NCBI GenBank assembly: GCA_043728315.1 | Contig: JAYTMT010000314.1 | Span: 1-6,204, forward strand | DNA length: 6,204 nucleotides | DNA from: JAAFIP01 sp043728315 | GTDB lineage: Bacteria > Pseudomonadota > Gammaproteobacteria > Burkholderiales > Burkholderiaceae_C | Direction: 5' to 3' | Shown: positions 1 through 6,143 of the stretch, piece by piece | Layout of the letters: every line of letters begins with the position of its first letter | How positions within the stretch are numbered: the stretch's first letter is position 1 | The notes under the pieces: model-generated | Told to the model about the DNA's origin: nothing | What the model saw: only the letters and a program-made list of their open reading frames with translations | The model's database searches: none | Program-made: the position numbers and the translations under genes

Positions 1-1016
1 GCTAGCCACGCTACGTTTTTAGTAGCTGCTTGCGCCCGTATCAATTGGGCTTGAGCCTTAAATACCTCTACAAATTCACGTCCGATGATCTTACGCTTGG
101 CTTCTGGCTCGCTTACGCCTTTGAGGTGACCGAGGAACTGCGCCTCTGCATCAACCCGAATGACTTTGGCGTGCAGCTTGCCGACAAACATCTCCATCAC
201 CATGTCGCCTTCGTTCAATCTCAACAGGCCGTGGTCAACAAACACGCAGGTGAGTTGGTCGCCAATGGCGCGGTGGATCAGGGCAGCCGCCACCGACGAG
301 TCCACACCGCCGGACAGGCCCAGAATCACTTCTTCGTCGCCCACCTGCTCGCGGATGTTGGCCACGGCTTCGGCAATGTAGTCGCCCATGATCCAGTCAG
401 GGCGTGTGCCGCAGATGTCCAGCACAAAACGGTTCAGCAAGGCCTGGCCCTGCGTGGTGTGGGTGACCTCGGGGTGGAACTGCACCGCATAAAACTTGCG
501 CGCTTCGTCCGCCATGCCCGCAATCGGGCAACTCGGGGTGCTGGCCATCAGCTTGAAGCCCGGCGGCAACTCAGTGACCTTGTCACCATGGCTCATCCAC
601 ACATTGAGCATGCCTTCGCCTTCGGGCGTGGTGAAGTCAGCGATGTCCTGGAGTAACGCCGTGTGGCCACGCGCGCGCACCGCCGCAGCGCCGAACTCCC
701 GCAGGAGCCCGGTTTCAACCTTGCCACCCAATTGCTGCGCCATGGTCTGCATGCCGTAACAAATACCCAGCACGGGCAAACCCAACTCAAACACAACGGA
801 GGGCGCGCGGTCAGCGGTGTCTTCTGTCACGCTGGCGTGGCTGCCCGACAAGATGATGCCCTTGAGCTGACCGTCTCTGGCGTAGTCACGAATCCACGCG
901 TCACTGACATCACAAGGGTGAACTTCACAAAACACATGCGCATCCCGCACGCGGCGAGCAATCAGCTGGGTGACCTGGGAGCCAAAGTCAAGAATGAGAA
1001 TTTTTTGGTGTTGCAT
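1..1016 (-). CDS. guaA: GMP synthase (glutamine-hydrolysing), 3' end missing
   Basis: GuaA converts XMP to GMP in the cytosol using glutamine and ATP. The visible part has 338 complete codons; E. coli GuaA has 525 residues, so the C-terminal third lies beyond the left edge. The class I glutamine amidotransferase domain covers about residues 1-200. It has the nucleophile Cys86 in GICYG and His181 and Glu183 in FHPEV, the same numbering as E. coli. The ATP pyrophosphatase domain starts near residue 205, with the P-loop SGGVDSS at 235-241, then CVFVDHGLLR and EAKRKIIGREFVEVF. The ATG at 1016 is chosen because it gives the usual N-terminus MQHQKILILDFGSQ. No clear Shine-Dalgarno precedes it. The gene lies 106 bases downstream of guaB on the same strand, an operon arrangement. 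One oddity: between FVEVF and WLA there are about six more residues than I remember for E. coli GuaA, in a repeat-like DNA stretch. The identification is secure. Confidence 0.97.
   Translation of the reverse strand, partial: MQHQKILILDFGSQVTQLIARRVRDAHVFCEVHPCDVSDAWIRDYARDGQLKGIILSGSHASVTEDTADRAPSVVFELGLPVLGICYGMQTMAQQLGGKVETGLLREFGAAAVRARGHTALLQDIADFTTPEGEGMLNVWMSHGDKVTELPPGFKLMASTPSCPIAGMADEARKFYAVQFHPEVTHTTQGQALLNRFVLDICGTRPDWIMGDYIAEAVANIREQVGDEEVILGLSGGVDSSVAAALIHRAIGDQLTCVFVDHGLLRLNEGDMVMEMFVGKLHAKVIRVDAEAQFLGHLKGVSEPEAKRKIIGREFVEVFKAQAQLIRAQAATKNVAWL
10..53. repeat. Repeat-like sequence embedded in guaA
   Basis: The plus strand carries two short inverted repeats in a row: GCTAC (10-14) with GTAGC (22-26), then GCCC (34-37) with GGGC (47-50). 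The core TAGCTGCTTGCGC resembles, from memory, a dispersed intergenic repeat common in Comamonadaceae genomes such as Rhodoferax, Polaromonas and Acidovorax. Here it falls inside guaA and is translated in frame on the minus strand as Ala/Gln-rich codons. The family match is recalled rather than searched, and the repeat boundaries are approximate. Confidence 0.45.
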
Positions 1017-1053
1017 GAAATAGGCAAGAGAAATAGAAAGCTGAAAAGCAATC

Positions 1054-1085
1054 GGCCAGATGATCAAATGAAAGATCAGCTGGCC
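1054..1085 (-). other. Intercistronic hairpin between guaB and guaA
   Basis: The arms GGCCAG/CTGGCC and TGATC/GATCA form a 12-position stem with one mismatch (1060 against 1079) around an 8-base loop (1066-1073). No run of T follows on the minus strand, so it does not look like a strong intrinsic terminator. It could stabilise or process the guaB message, or reduce read-through into guaA. The hairpin is directly visible; its role is inferred. Confidence 0.5.
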
Positions 1086-1122
1086 GAGATGAGGTCGATC
1101 AGATCAGGTCAGGTTCAGACCA

Positions 1123-2592
1123 TCAGTCAGCGCGGTAGTTGGGCGCTTCCTTGGTAATCTGAACATCATGGACATGGCTTTCACGAATACCGGCACTGGT
1201 GATTTCCACAAATTCGGCCTTGTTTTGCATGTCTTCAAGGGTCGCGCAACCGCAGTAACCCATGCTGGCCCGCAAGCCGCCCGCCATCTGGAAAATAATT
1301 GACACCATGGAGCCTTTGTAAGGCACGCGGCCCTCAATGCCTTCAGGCACCAGTTTGTCAGCATTGGGGTTGCCAGCGGTGGATTCCTGAAAGTAGCGGT
1401 CCGCACTACCTTGCTGCATCGCGCCAATGCTGCCCATGCCGCGGTAGCTCTTGTAGCTGCGGCCTTGGAACAGCACAATCTCGCCCGGCGCTTCCTCGGT
1501 GCCCGCAAACATGCCCCCCATCATCACCGTGCTAGCGCCCGCTGCAATGGCCTTGGCAATATCGCCGCTGAAGCGAATACCGCCATCGGCAATCAAGGGC
1601 ACGCCCGTGCCGCGCAATGCGGTAGCCACCGAGTCAATGGCCATGATTTGCGGCACACCCACACCCGCCACAATGCGCGTGGTGCAAATGCTGCCCGGGC
1701 CTATGCCCACCTTCACGGCATCAGCGCCCGCCTCGGCCAGCGCCAGCGCGGCAGCGCCCGTGGCAATGTTGCCGCCCACCACGTCAATGTGCGGGTAATT
1801 TTGCTTGACCCAGCGCACACGCTCAATCACACCCTTGCTGTGGCCATGCGCGGTGTCCACCACAATGGCATCCACGCCAGCAGCGGCCAACAGCTCCACC
1901 CGCTCTTCTGTGCCCTCGCCCACGCCCACCGCCGCGCCCACGCGCAGCTTGCCTTGGCTGTCGCGCGCGGCATTGGGAAAGCTGGTTTGCTTGGTGATGT
2001 CTTTGACGGTAATCAGGCCACGCAACTCAAACTGGTCATTGACGATCAGCACGCGCTCCAGCTTGTGTTTATTGAGCAGCGCCTTGGCCTCGGCCGCGCT
2101 TGCACCTTCTTTGATGCAGACCAGCTTGTCGCGAGGGGTCATGATCTGCGCCACAGGCACATCCAGCCGCGTTTCAAAGCGCATATCGCGCCCCGTCACA
2201 ATGCCCACCACGGAGCCGCCATCGACCACAGGAAAACCGCTGATACCCAGCTGCTCGCTCAGCTCCATCACCGCGCGCACGGTGTGCTGGGGGGTGATCA
2301 CCACAGGGTCGCGCAAAATACCCGACTCGTGGCGCTTGACCTTGCGCACCTGTGCGGCCTGCTCTTTGGGGCTGAGGTTTTTGTGCACAATGCCCATACC
2401 ACCCTCTTGCGCCATGGCTATGGCCAGCCGCGCCTCGGTCACGGTGTCCATAGCGGCAGACACCAGTGGCAAGTTGAGCATGATGTTGCGCGAGAAGCGC
2501 GTGGCAAGGGAAGTGTCCTTGGGCAGGACTTCTGAGAACGCGGGGACGAGTAAAATGTCGTCAAAAGTGAGCGCTTTGCCGAGGAGGCGCAT
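1123..2592 (-). CDS. guaB: IMP dehydrogenase
   Basis: GuaB oxidises IMP to XMP with NAD+, the committed step of guanine nucleotide synthesis, in the cytosol as a tetramer. At 489 residues it is full length for the bacterial enzyme. The N-terminus reads MRLLGKALTFDDILLVPAFS. A Bateman module of two CBS domains sits at about 91-145 and 150-205, inserted in the TIM barrel. The barrel carries VDTAHGHS (245-252), the catalytic loop GIGPGSICTTR (297-306) with nucleophile Cys303, and IADGGIRFSGD (334-344). The flap has the DRYF motif (Arg399-Tyr400) and EGIEGRVPYKG (417-427), and AGGLRASMGY follows (437-446). The start at 2592 has GGAG eight bases upstream. guaA follows on the same strand, so the two enzymes are probably made from one transcript. 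Nothing is missing or odd in the protein. Confidence 0.98.
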   Translation of the reverse strand: MRLLGKALTFDDILLVPAFSEVLPKDTSLATRFSRNIMLNLPLVSAAMDTVTEARLAIAMAQEGGMGIVHKNLSPKEQAAQVRKVKRHESGILRDPVVITPQHTVRAVMELSEQLGISGFPVVDGGSVVGIVTGRDMRFETRLDVPVAQIMTPRDKLVCIKEGASAAEAKALLNKHKLERVLIVNDQFELRGLITVKDITKQTSFPNAARDSQGKLRVGAAVGVGEGTEERVELLAAAGVDAIVVDTAHGHSKGVIERVRWVKQNYPHIDVVGGNIATGAAALALAEAGADAVKVGIGPGSICTTRIVAGVGVPQIMAIDSVATALRGTGVPLIADGGIRFSGDIAKAIAAGASTVMMGGMFAGTEEAPGEIVLFQGRSYKSYRGMGSIGAMQQGSADRYFQESTAGNPNADKLVPEGIEGRVPYKGSMVSIIFQMAGGLRASMGYCGCATLEDMQNKAEFVEITSAGIRESHVHDVQITKEAPNYRAD

Positions 2593-2593
2593 A

Positions 2594-2604
2594 GGAGAAT
2601 CTCC
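2594..2604 (-). promoter_or_regulatory. guaB ribosome binding site inside a small inverted repeat
   Basis: The GGAG Shine-Dalgarno of guaB (2601-2604, read on the minus strand) is the first half of GGAG-ATT-CTCC, ending one base before the ATG. A 4-bp stem with a 3-base loop could partly mask the site. The stem is short, so any effect may be slight. Confidence 0.45.
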
Positions 2605-2613
2605 AAAAAGTCG

Positions 2614-2642
2614 ATTATAACTGCGACCCGCAGAACCATAAG
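2614..2642 (-). promoter_or_regulatory. Candidate guaB promoter
   Basis: A perfect TATAAT -10 hexamer lies at 2614-2619 on the minus strand. Transcription would begin near 2607 and leave a leader of about 15 bases before the guaB ATG, just long enough for the GGAG site. No good -35 is present at 16-18 base spacing; the closest, TTATGG at 2636-2641, matches poorly. The -10 is clear, but the promoter assignment is inferred from position. Confidence 0.5.
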
Positions 2643-2778
2643 TACAAACCCTGATTCATCAAAAACACCCAGCAAAGCAGGCTGTTTTGCCCAACAATGC
2701 CCTGCCAAACGCGACGAAAGGCGGTGCGCGGCTGCTCAATGGTGTGCACCAAGGCCGCCGCGCAGTTACACTCATGTG

Positions 2779-3315
2779 ATGAAAAGCCTACTTGCTCCCT
2801 TGTTAGCCCGCTCTTTTTTGGTGAGCGCAGCGCTCATGCTCTGCGCCGCAGCAGCGCACGCCCAGTGGCAGTGGATTGGCACAGACGGCCGCAAAATGTT
2901 CAGCGACCAAGCGCCCCCAGCCGAGGTGCCCGAAAAGAACATACTCAAACGCCCCGGTGGTGCCAAAGCAGCGCCTGCCACGGCCCCAGCTGCCAGCTCT
3001 GCAGCCGCGCCCGCAGTGGCCGCTGCACGCCCAGCAGCCAGCGCACCGCGCGCCAGCGGCAAAGACGCTGAAATTGAGAAAAAGAAAAAAGAAGCCGAGC
3101 AACTAGAAGCTGCCAAGAAAAAAGAAGAGGACGAAAAGTTTGCCAAAGCCAAAGCAGACAACTGCGAGCGCGCCAAACGCAGCTTGGCCAATTTAAGCTC
3201 AGGCATCCGCATTCAAACGCAAAACGACAAAGGCGAACGCGAGTTCATGTCAGACGCACAGCGCGCCGCAGACAGCGCCCGTGCACAAGATTTGGTCAGC
3301 TCAGAATGTAAATAG
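2779..3315 (+). CDS. Secreted DUF4124-type protein with coiled-coil tail
   Basis: This is a 178-residue protein from ATG 2779; a GTG directly before it at 2776 would add one residue. Neither start has a visible Shine-Dalgarno. Residues 1-28 form a signal peptide: a basic N-terminus, a hydrophobic stretch, and a likely signal peptidase I cut after AHA28. Cys22 is not in a proper lipobox. The mature start QWQWIGTDGRKMFSDQAPP fits the DUF4124 domain, a small beta fold seen in many proteobacterial envelope proteins. An Ala/Pro-rich linker follows at about 58-93, then a Lys/Glu/Ala-rich stretch predicted to be helical or coiled coil. The conserved-looking C-terminus runs NCERAKRSL...GIRI...GEREFMSDAQRA and ends in SSECK. 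The two C-terminal cysteines could form a disulfide in the periplasm. It is divergent from guaB, a neighbourhood common in Burkholderiales. No molecular function is known to me. Confidence 0.85.
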   Translation: MKSLLAPLLARSFLVSAALMLCAAAAHAQWQWIGTDGRKMFSDQAPPAEVPEKNILKRPGGAKAAPATAPAASSAAAPAVAAARPAASAPRASGKDAEIEKKKKEAEQLEAAKKKEEDEKFAKAKADNCERAKRSLANLSSGIRIQTQNDKGEREFMSDAQRAADSARAQDLVSSECK

Positions 3316-3336
3316 ATGCTCTATTTTTAAGAGCAT
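3316..3336 (+). terminator. Weak hairpin after the DUF4124-type gene
   Basis: Perfect 7-bp arms ATGCTCT and AGAGCAT flank the loop ATTTTTA, beginning one base after the TAG stop. No T-tract follows on either strand, so it may act as a 3' end stabiliser rather than a true intrinsic terminator. Confidence 0.4.
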
Positions 3337-3360
3337 ACTATGACCATTTAACGATGACAT

Positions 3361-3416
3361 TCGGTTAATTTATTCAAAAAAGCATTTGCGCAGTATCTAT
3401 TTGATCGCTTAACCGA
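3361..3416. repeat. Inverted repeat TCGGTTAA/TTAACCGA between convergent genes
   Basis: Perfect 8-bp arms at 3361-3368 and 3409-3416 are separated by 40 bases. The right arm directly abuts the stop codon of the minus-strand small gene. The spacer has an A-run (T-run on the minus strand). It may help end transcription between the convergent genes, but the long spacer makes this uncertain. Confidence 0.3.
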
Positions 3417-3626
3417 TTAAGCTGCAAGCAATTGGCCTTCGAGCGCATTTTGAATAGCGATAGGCGCAAACATAGTACTGGGATAGAGATAACTCTCACC
3501 CGACTCATCTACAACGCGAATCATGCCAAGCGCAGATGCTTTCGCATCGTCCTCCACGTTGTATAGCTTGCGTGACTCCAAAGACGCTTCGTAACCCACG
3601 TTTTTAATGCAAATCGTCCATTTCAT
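3417..3626 (-). CDS. Small conserved-looking protein of unknown function (second of a pair)
   Basis: This is a complete 69-residue protein with no signal peptide or membrane segment, so it is probably cytosolic. Visible blocks are CIKNVGYEASLESRKLYNV near the start, then IRVVDESGESYLYPSTMFAPI and a hydrophobic, helical-looking end. I recall similar short proteins with the pattern GYEASLE...RKxY...RVIDESGEDYLYP in other proteobacteria, all of unknown function, and know no named family. The start at 3626 has AAGGAA upstream (3632-3637), and its ATG overlaps the TGA of the preceding small gene in the form ATGA, which suggests translational coupling. It is net acidic. The DNA is more A/T-rich than guaB or the transporter, so the pair may have been acquired separately. 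It is probably expressed from the lgt transcript. Confidence 0.75.
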   Translation of the reverse strand: MKWTICIKNVGYEASLESRKLYNVEDDAKASALGMIRVVDESGESYLYPSTMFAPIAIQNALEGQLLAA

Positions 3627-3855
3627 AGCAATTCCTTGATTTTCATTTCAACTTTGCCAACGCCATGCGCTTCATACCAGTGCAGTTCGGCTTGAATTAT
3701 TTGTGCACTTGATGTCAAAAAATTCGACCAAATCCTTTGCGCTTTTTCCAGTTCTTTCCACCATAGGTGTCAACCAAGCGATGCAACTCGCGAATCCCCG
3801 ACCCTTCGGCAAATGTCTCTTGCTGCGTAATTTCGCCAGCTAGCGTCCAATCCAT
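3623..3855 (-). pseudogene. Small gene interrupted by a one-base frameshift (first of a pair)
   Basis: The frame opens at ATG 3855 behind an excellent ribosome site, GAGGAG (3861-3866). It encodes MDWTLAGEITQQETFAEGSG...YGGKNWKKRKGFGRIF and then stops at TGA 3715-3717 after 46 residues. A second frame carries on without a break as AELHWYEAHGVGKVEMKIKELL and ends at TGA 3623-3625, overlapping the next gene. The two halves meet at a run of six T on the minus strand (A-run 3717-3722). One added base there gives a continuous 77-residue protein. Both halves match, from memory, one family of small proteins with KNWRK.KG and AE.HWYEA.GIG..E.KIK blocks and unknown function. It could be a sequencing error, a recent loss of function, or slippage. 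It lies 18 bases after lgt on the same strand, so it is probably in the lgt operon. Confidence 0.75.
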
Positions 3856-3873
3856 GGATTCTCCTCAAATACA

Positions 3874-4677
3874 TCAAGCTTTCTTACTCGCCCAAACCCA
3901 CAGCGCCGCTCCGCCCAGCACCATCGGCACGCACAGCCACTGGCCCATGCTCATGCCTAGGCTGAGCAAACCCAAGTGCGCATCGGGCTCGCGGAAAAAT
4001 TCGGCGATGAAACGAAACACACCGTACAAAACTAAAAACGCGGCCGATACTTGACCCGCCGCACGCTCTTTGCGCGCATACAGCCACAGCAATACAAATA
4101 GCAGCAGCCCTTCTAAAAGCATTTGGTACAGCTGCGACGGATGGCGCGGCGCAGCGCCTGCGCCTTTGAAAACCATGCCCCAAGGCAACGATGGGTCAGC
4201 AAGGCGGCCCCAAAGCTCGCCATTGATGAAGTTGCCAAGGCGGCCCATGAGCAGCCCAGTGGGCACGCAGGGCGCTACAAAATCGGCCACTTGCAAAAGC
4301 GGCTTGCCGCGCGAGCGCGCAAACCACATCTCGGCCACTACCACGCCCAACATCCCGCCATGAAAGCTCATGCCGCCCTGCCACACATACAAAATCTCTA
4401 GTGGGTGCGCGGCGTAATACGCTGGCTTGTAAAACAAACAATAGCCAATACGCCCGCCCAAAATCACACCCATCACGCCTAAAAACAAAATGTCTTCCAC
4501 ATCGCGCCGGCTCCAAGCTTGCGAGCCGCTCAAAAGCGCATAGGGCGGGTGCTGCAAACGGCGAATACCCAAAAACATAAATAGCCCAAAAGCGGCCAAA
4601 TACGTCAGGCCATACCAATGGACAGCCAAGGGGCCTAGTTGCAGGGCGATAGGATTGATTTGGGGGTGCATTAACAT
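3874..4677 (-). CDS. lgt: Phosphatidylglycerol-prolipoprotein diacylglyceryl transferase
   Basis: Lgt moves a diacylglyceryl group from phosphatidylglycerol to the lipobox cysteine of prolipoproteins, the first step of lipoprotein maturation, in the inner membrane. The protein has 267 residues, close to the usual length, with about seven hydrophobic segments. Family marks in order are the N-terminal HWYGLTYL (20-27), GGRIGYCLFY (74-83), the HGG of GGMSFHGGMLG (106-108), the signature GRLGNFINGELWGR (145-158), RHPSQLYQ (178-185) and FRFIAEFFREPD (221-232). The essential arginines of the family fall in the signature and in the FRF...R block. The start at 4677 gives MLMHPQINPIALQLGPL; a second ATG two codons later is possible. 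A GAGG element lies 12-13 bases upstream, a somewhat long spacing. It follows the transporter gene by 49 bases and is followed by the two small genes, all on the same strand. Confidence 0.97.
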   Translation of the reverse strand: MLMHPQINPIALQLGPLAVHWYGLTYLAAFGLFMFLGIRRLQHPPYALLSGSQAWSRRDVEDILFLGVMGVILGGRIGYCLFYKPAYYAAHPLEILYVWQGGMSFHGGMLGVVVAEMWFARSRGKPLLQVADFVAPCVPTGLLMGRLGNFINGELWGRLADPSLPWGMVFKGAGAAPRHPSQLYQMLLEGLLLFVLLWLYARKERAAGQVSAAFLVLYGVFRFIAEFFREPDAHLGLLSLGMSMGQWLCVPMVLGGAALWVWASKKA

Positions 4678-4703
4678 AAGGCTGATTTTGCCTCAATTTA
4701 GCC

Positions 4704-4721
4704 CTGCCTAGGCTATGGCAG
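4704..4721 (-). other. Imperfect palindrome between the transporter gene and lgt
   Basis: The arms CTGCC (4704-4708) and GGCAG (4717-4721) surround an 8-base centre that is itself nearly palindromic. There is no T-tract on the minus strand, so it is a poor intrinsic terminator. It could be a weak hairpin or protein site between the transporter stop and the lgt start. Function unknown. Confidence 0.25.
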
Positions 4722-4726
4722 CCGCT

Positions 4727-6019
4727 TTAAGCGCTCTTGATTGCAAACACAGGGGATGTCAACACAAGTAGCGCCTGCACCGCAAACAAAGCGCTGGCCA
4801 GCACCAAGCAGGGCCACGCGCCCCAATAGCTGCCCACCACAGCGGCCAAAAGCGCGCCCACAGGCCGCGCGCCAAAAGCCAACACCGACACCGCCGACAC
4901 CCGCCCCATCAAGGCAGCAGGCGTGACCTTTTGGCGCAAAGTGGTGGTGCTCACGGTCCAGAGCATGGGTCCGCTGCCCAGCAGAAAAAACCCCACACAG
5001 GCCAGCGTCTGCGAAGGCCACCAAGTCAAGCTGGTCAAGGTCAGTGACGAAAGCAAGCCGCACACGGGGCCAATGCCCACCACCCGCCCCAGCGGCAGGG
5101 TGCGCAAGGCCCAGCCTGCGGCCAGCGCGCCAGTGACCATGCCAACGCCCGCCCAGCCCATGGCCAGCCCCGTGAAGGCCGCTGACCACTGCATTTGCCC
5201 CACAGCAAAGGGCACAAAGGCCGCCACCAAAGCCATCCAAGCGGCATTGAAAATAAGCTGCGTGGCCATGATGGGGCGCAGCAAATGGTGGCCCGCCACA
5301 AAGGCAATGCCCTCACGCGCTTGCGCCCAAAACGAAACTGGCGCAGCCGCAGCGGCCGTGGTGGTATTGGTAGCAGCAGGCAACTGAGGCATGGATGCAT
5401 GCACGCCAGCGCCACTGACCAGACCAAGCCCCGGGCTGCGCAAAAAAGCAAACCAGCCCATAGCCAGCGCCGAAAACAGCGCCGCCACGCCAAAAGCCCA
5501 TGCAATCTGCCCGCCTTGGGCCAAATAGCCCGCCAGCGTGGGCCCAATCGCAAAGGCGCAGGCGCGTGCCAGCTCAATGCGGGCATTCGCCCCAGCCACC
5601 AAAGCGCCGGGCGTGCTGGCCGCCACCAGTGCAGGTGCGGCCACACCAAAGCCCACCGTGCCCATGGCCAACACAAAACTGAGCACAGCCAACACGCGCC
5701 AATCGGGCGTGCCCGTGGCCGCCAGCCATGTGATGGCCACCAGCGCAGCAAAGCGCGCGCCCTCGGTCAACAGCAGCAGGCGAGGCCTAGAAATGCGGTC
5801 GGCCAGCACACCCAGCGGCATAGCCAAGAGCAAAAATGGCAGGGTTTGGGCAAACAGAATCAAAGCGGTTTTATCCACCGCCGCGCCATAAGACAGCGCC
5901 ACCAACAGCGGCGCTGTCACCATGGCGATTTGGTCGGCCAACTGGCCAGAGAAATTGCCTGCTGCCAGTTGTATCGGTAGCCGCGTGGCCGCAGCATCGG
6001 GAGAATGTTTGGTTTTCAT
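4727..6019 (-). CDS. Major facilitator superfamily transporter, efflux type
   Basis: This 430-residue inner-membrane protein has about twelve hydrophobic segments, the normal MFS length. Near the first loop it has the MFS motif A variant GVLADRISRPRLL (70-82). The second half carries LRQKVTPAALMGRVSAV (361-377), typical of the MFS_3 or EntS-like group of proton-driven exporters. The substrate cannot be told from the sequence. The central loop (about 196-230) is long and ends in a Thr/Ala-rich low-complexity stretch joining the two six-helix halves. The start at 6019 has AAGG eight bases upstream (6028-6031) and leaves a roughly 25-residue cytosolic tail before the first helix. Its upstream region holds a perfect inverted repeat beside a -10-like box, so it may be regulated by a repressor. 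lgt follows 49 bases downstream and may be co-transcribed. The family call is firm; the efflux role is inferred. Confidence 0.9.
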   Translation of the reverse strand: MKTKHSPDAAATRLPIQLAAGNFSGQLADQIAMVTAPLLVALSYGAAVDKTALILFAQTLPFLLLAMPLGVLADRISRPRLLLLTEGARFAALVAITWLAATGTPDWRVLAVLSFVLAMGTVGFGVAAPALVAASTPGALVAGANARIELARACAFAIGPTLAGYLAQGGQIAWAFGVAALFSALAMGWFAFLRSPGLGLVSGAGVHASMPQLPAATNTTTAAAAAPVSFWAQAREGIAFVAGHHLLRPIMATQLIFNAAWMALVAAFVPFAVGQMQWSAAFTGLAMGWAGVGMVTGALAAGWALRTLPLGRVVGIGPVCGLLSSLTLTSLTWWPSQTLACVGFFLLGSGPMLWTVSTTTLRQKVTPAALMGRVSAVSVLAFGARPVGALLAAVVGSYWGAWPCLVLASALFAVQALLVLTSPVFAIKSA

Positions 6020-6048
6020 GTGCGCGGCCTTGAGAGGGGTGCGGATTG

Positions 6049-6077
6049 GTTTGCAAGACGGTGCTCATCTTGCAAAC
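6049..6077. promoter_or_regulatory. Operator-like perfect inverted repeat upstream of the transporter
   Basis: The arms GTTTGCAAGA (6049-6058) and TCTTGCAAAC (6068-6077) are perfect reverse complements separated by 9 bases, with centres 19 bp apart. Each arm contains the self-complementary TTGCAA. The spacing places the arms on the same face of the helix about two turns apart, as for a dimeric repressor. It lies 30 bases before the transporter ATG and directly abuts a -10-like TACAAT (6079-6084, minus strand). The geometry is directly visible; the regulator is unknown. Confidence 0.55.
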
Positions 6078-6078
6078 A

Positions 6079-6084
6079 ATTGTA
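6079..6084 (-). promoter_or_regulatory. Candidate -10 box for the transporter gene
   Basis: TACAAT on the minus strand matches TATAAT at five of six positions. Transcription would start near 6072, inside the adjacent inverted repeat, leaving a leader of about 53 bases. No convincing -35 lies at 16-18 base spacing, so the promoter might need an activator or be misassigned. Confidence 0.4.
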
Positions 6085-6123
6085 GGCAGCGCAGTACCCA
6101 CAATTAGCTATTTTCGGACATCC

Positions 6124-6143
6124 TAATCGCAACGATTAATCGC
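6124..6143. promoter_or_regulatory. Cluster of TAATCG half-sites
   Basis: TAATCG (6124-6129) and CGATTA (6133-6138) form an inverted repeat with a 3-base gap. The second arm is also half of the perfect 10-bp palindrome CGATTAATCG (6133-6142). TAATCGC recurs directly at 6124 and 6137, 13 bases apart. This may be a binding site for a regulator of the transporter or of a gene to the right of the window. No known operator is recognised. Confidence 0.35.

Noticed and set aside
30..656. A 208-residue plus-strand open frame opposite guaA
   Set aside because: It has no motif and is antisense to an unmistakable GMP synthase with all catalytic residues.
1411..2535. A 374-residue open frame on the plus strand opposite guaB
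   Set aside because: It is His/Ala-rich with no domain pattern and lies wholly antisense to a clear IMP dehydrogenase. GC-rich codon bias on the other strand explains the open frame.
1805..2620. A 271-residue plus-strand open frame opposite guaB
   Set aside because: It has a Ser/Thr/Arg-rich composition with no recognisable motif, and is antisense to guaB.
2620..2778. Search for a promoter of the DUF4124-type gene
   Set aside because: No convincing -35/-10 pair was seen on the plus strand, and the weak GCAAA/TTTGC repeat near 2672-2690 is too short to interpret.
5195..5980. A 261-residue plus-strand open frame opposite the MFS gene
   Set aside because: It is rich in Arg, His and Gln with no domain, and is the antisense image of a transmembrane protein gene.
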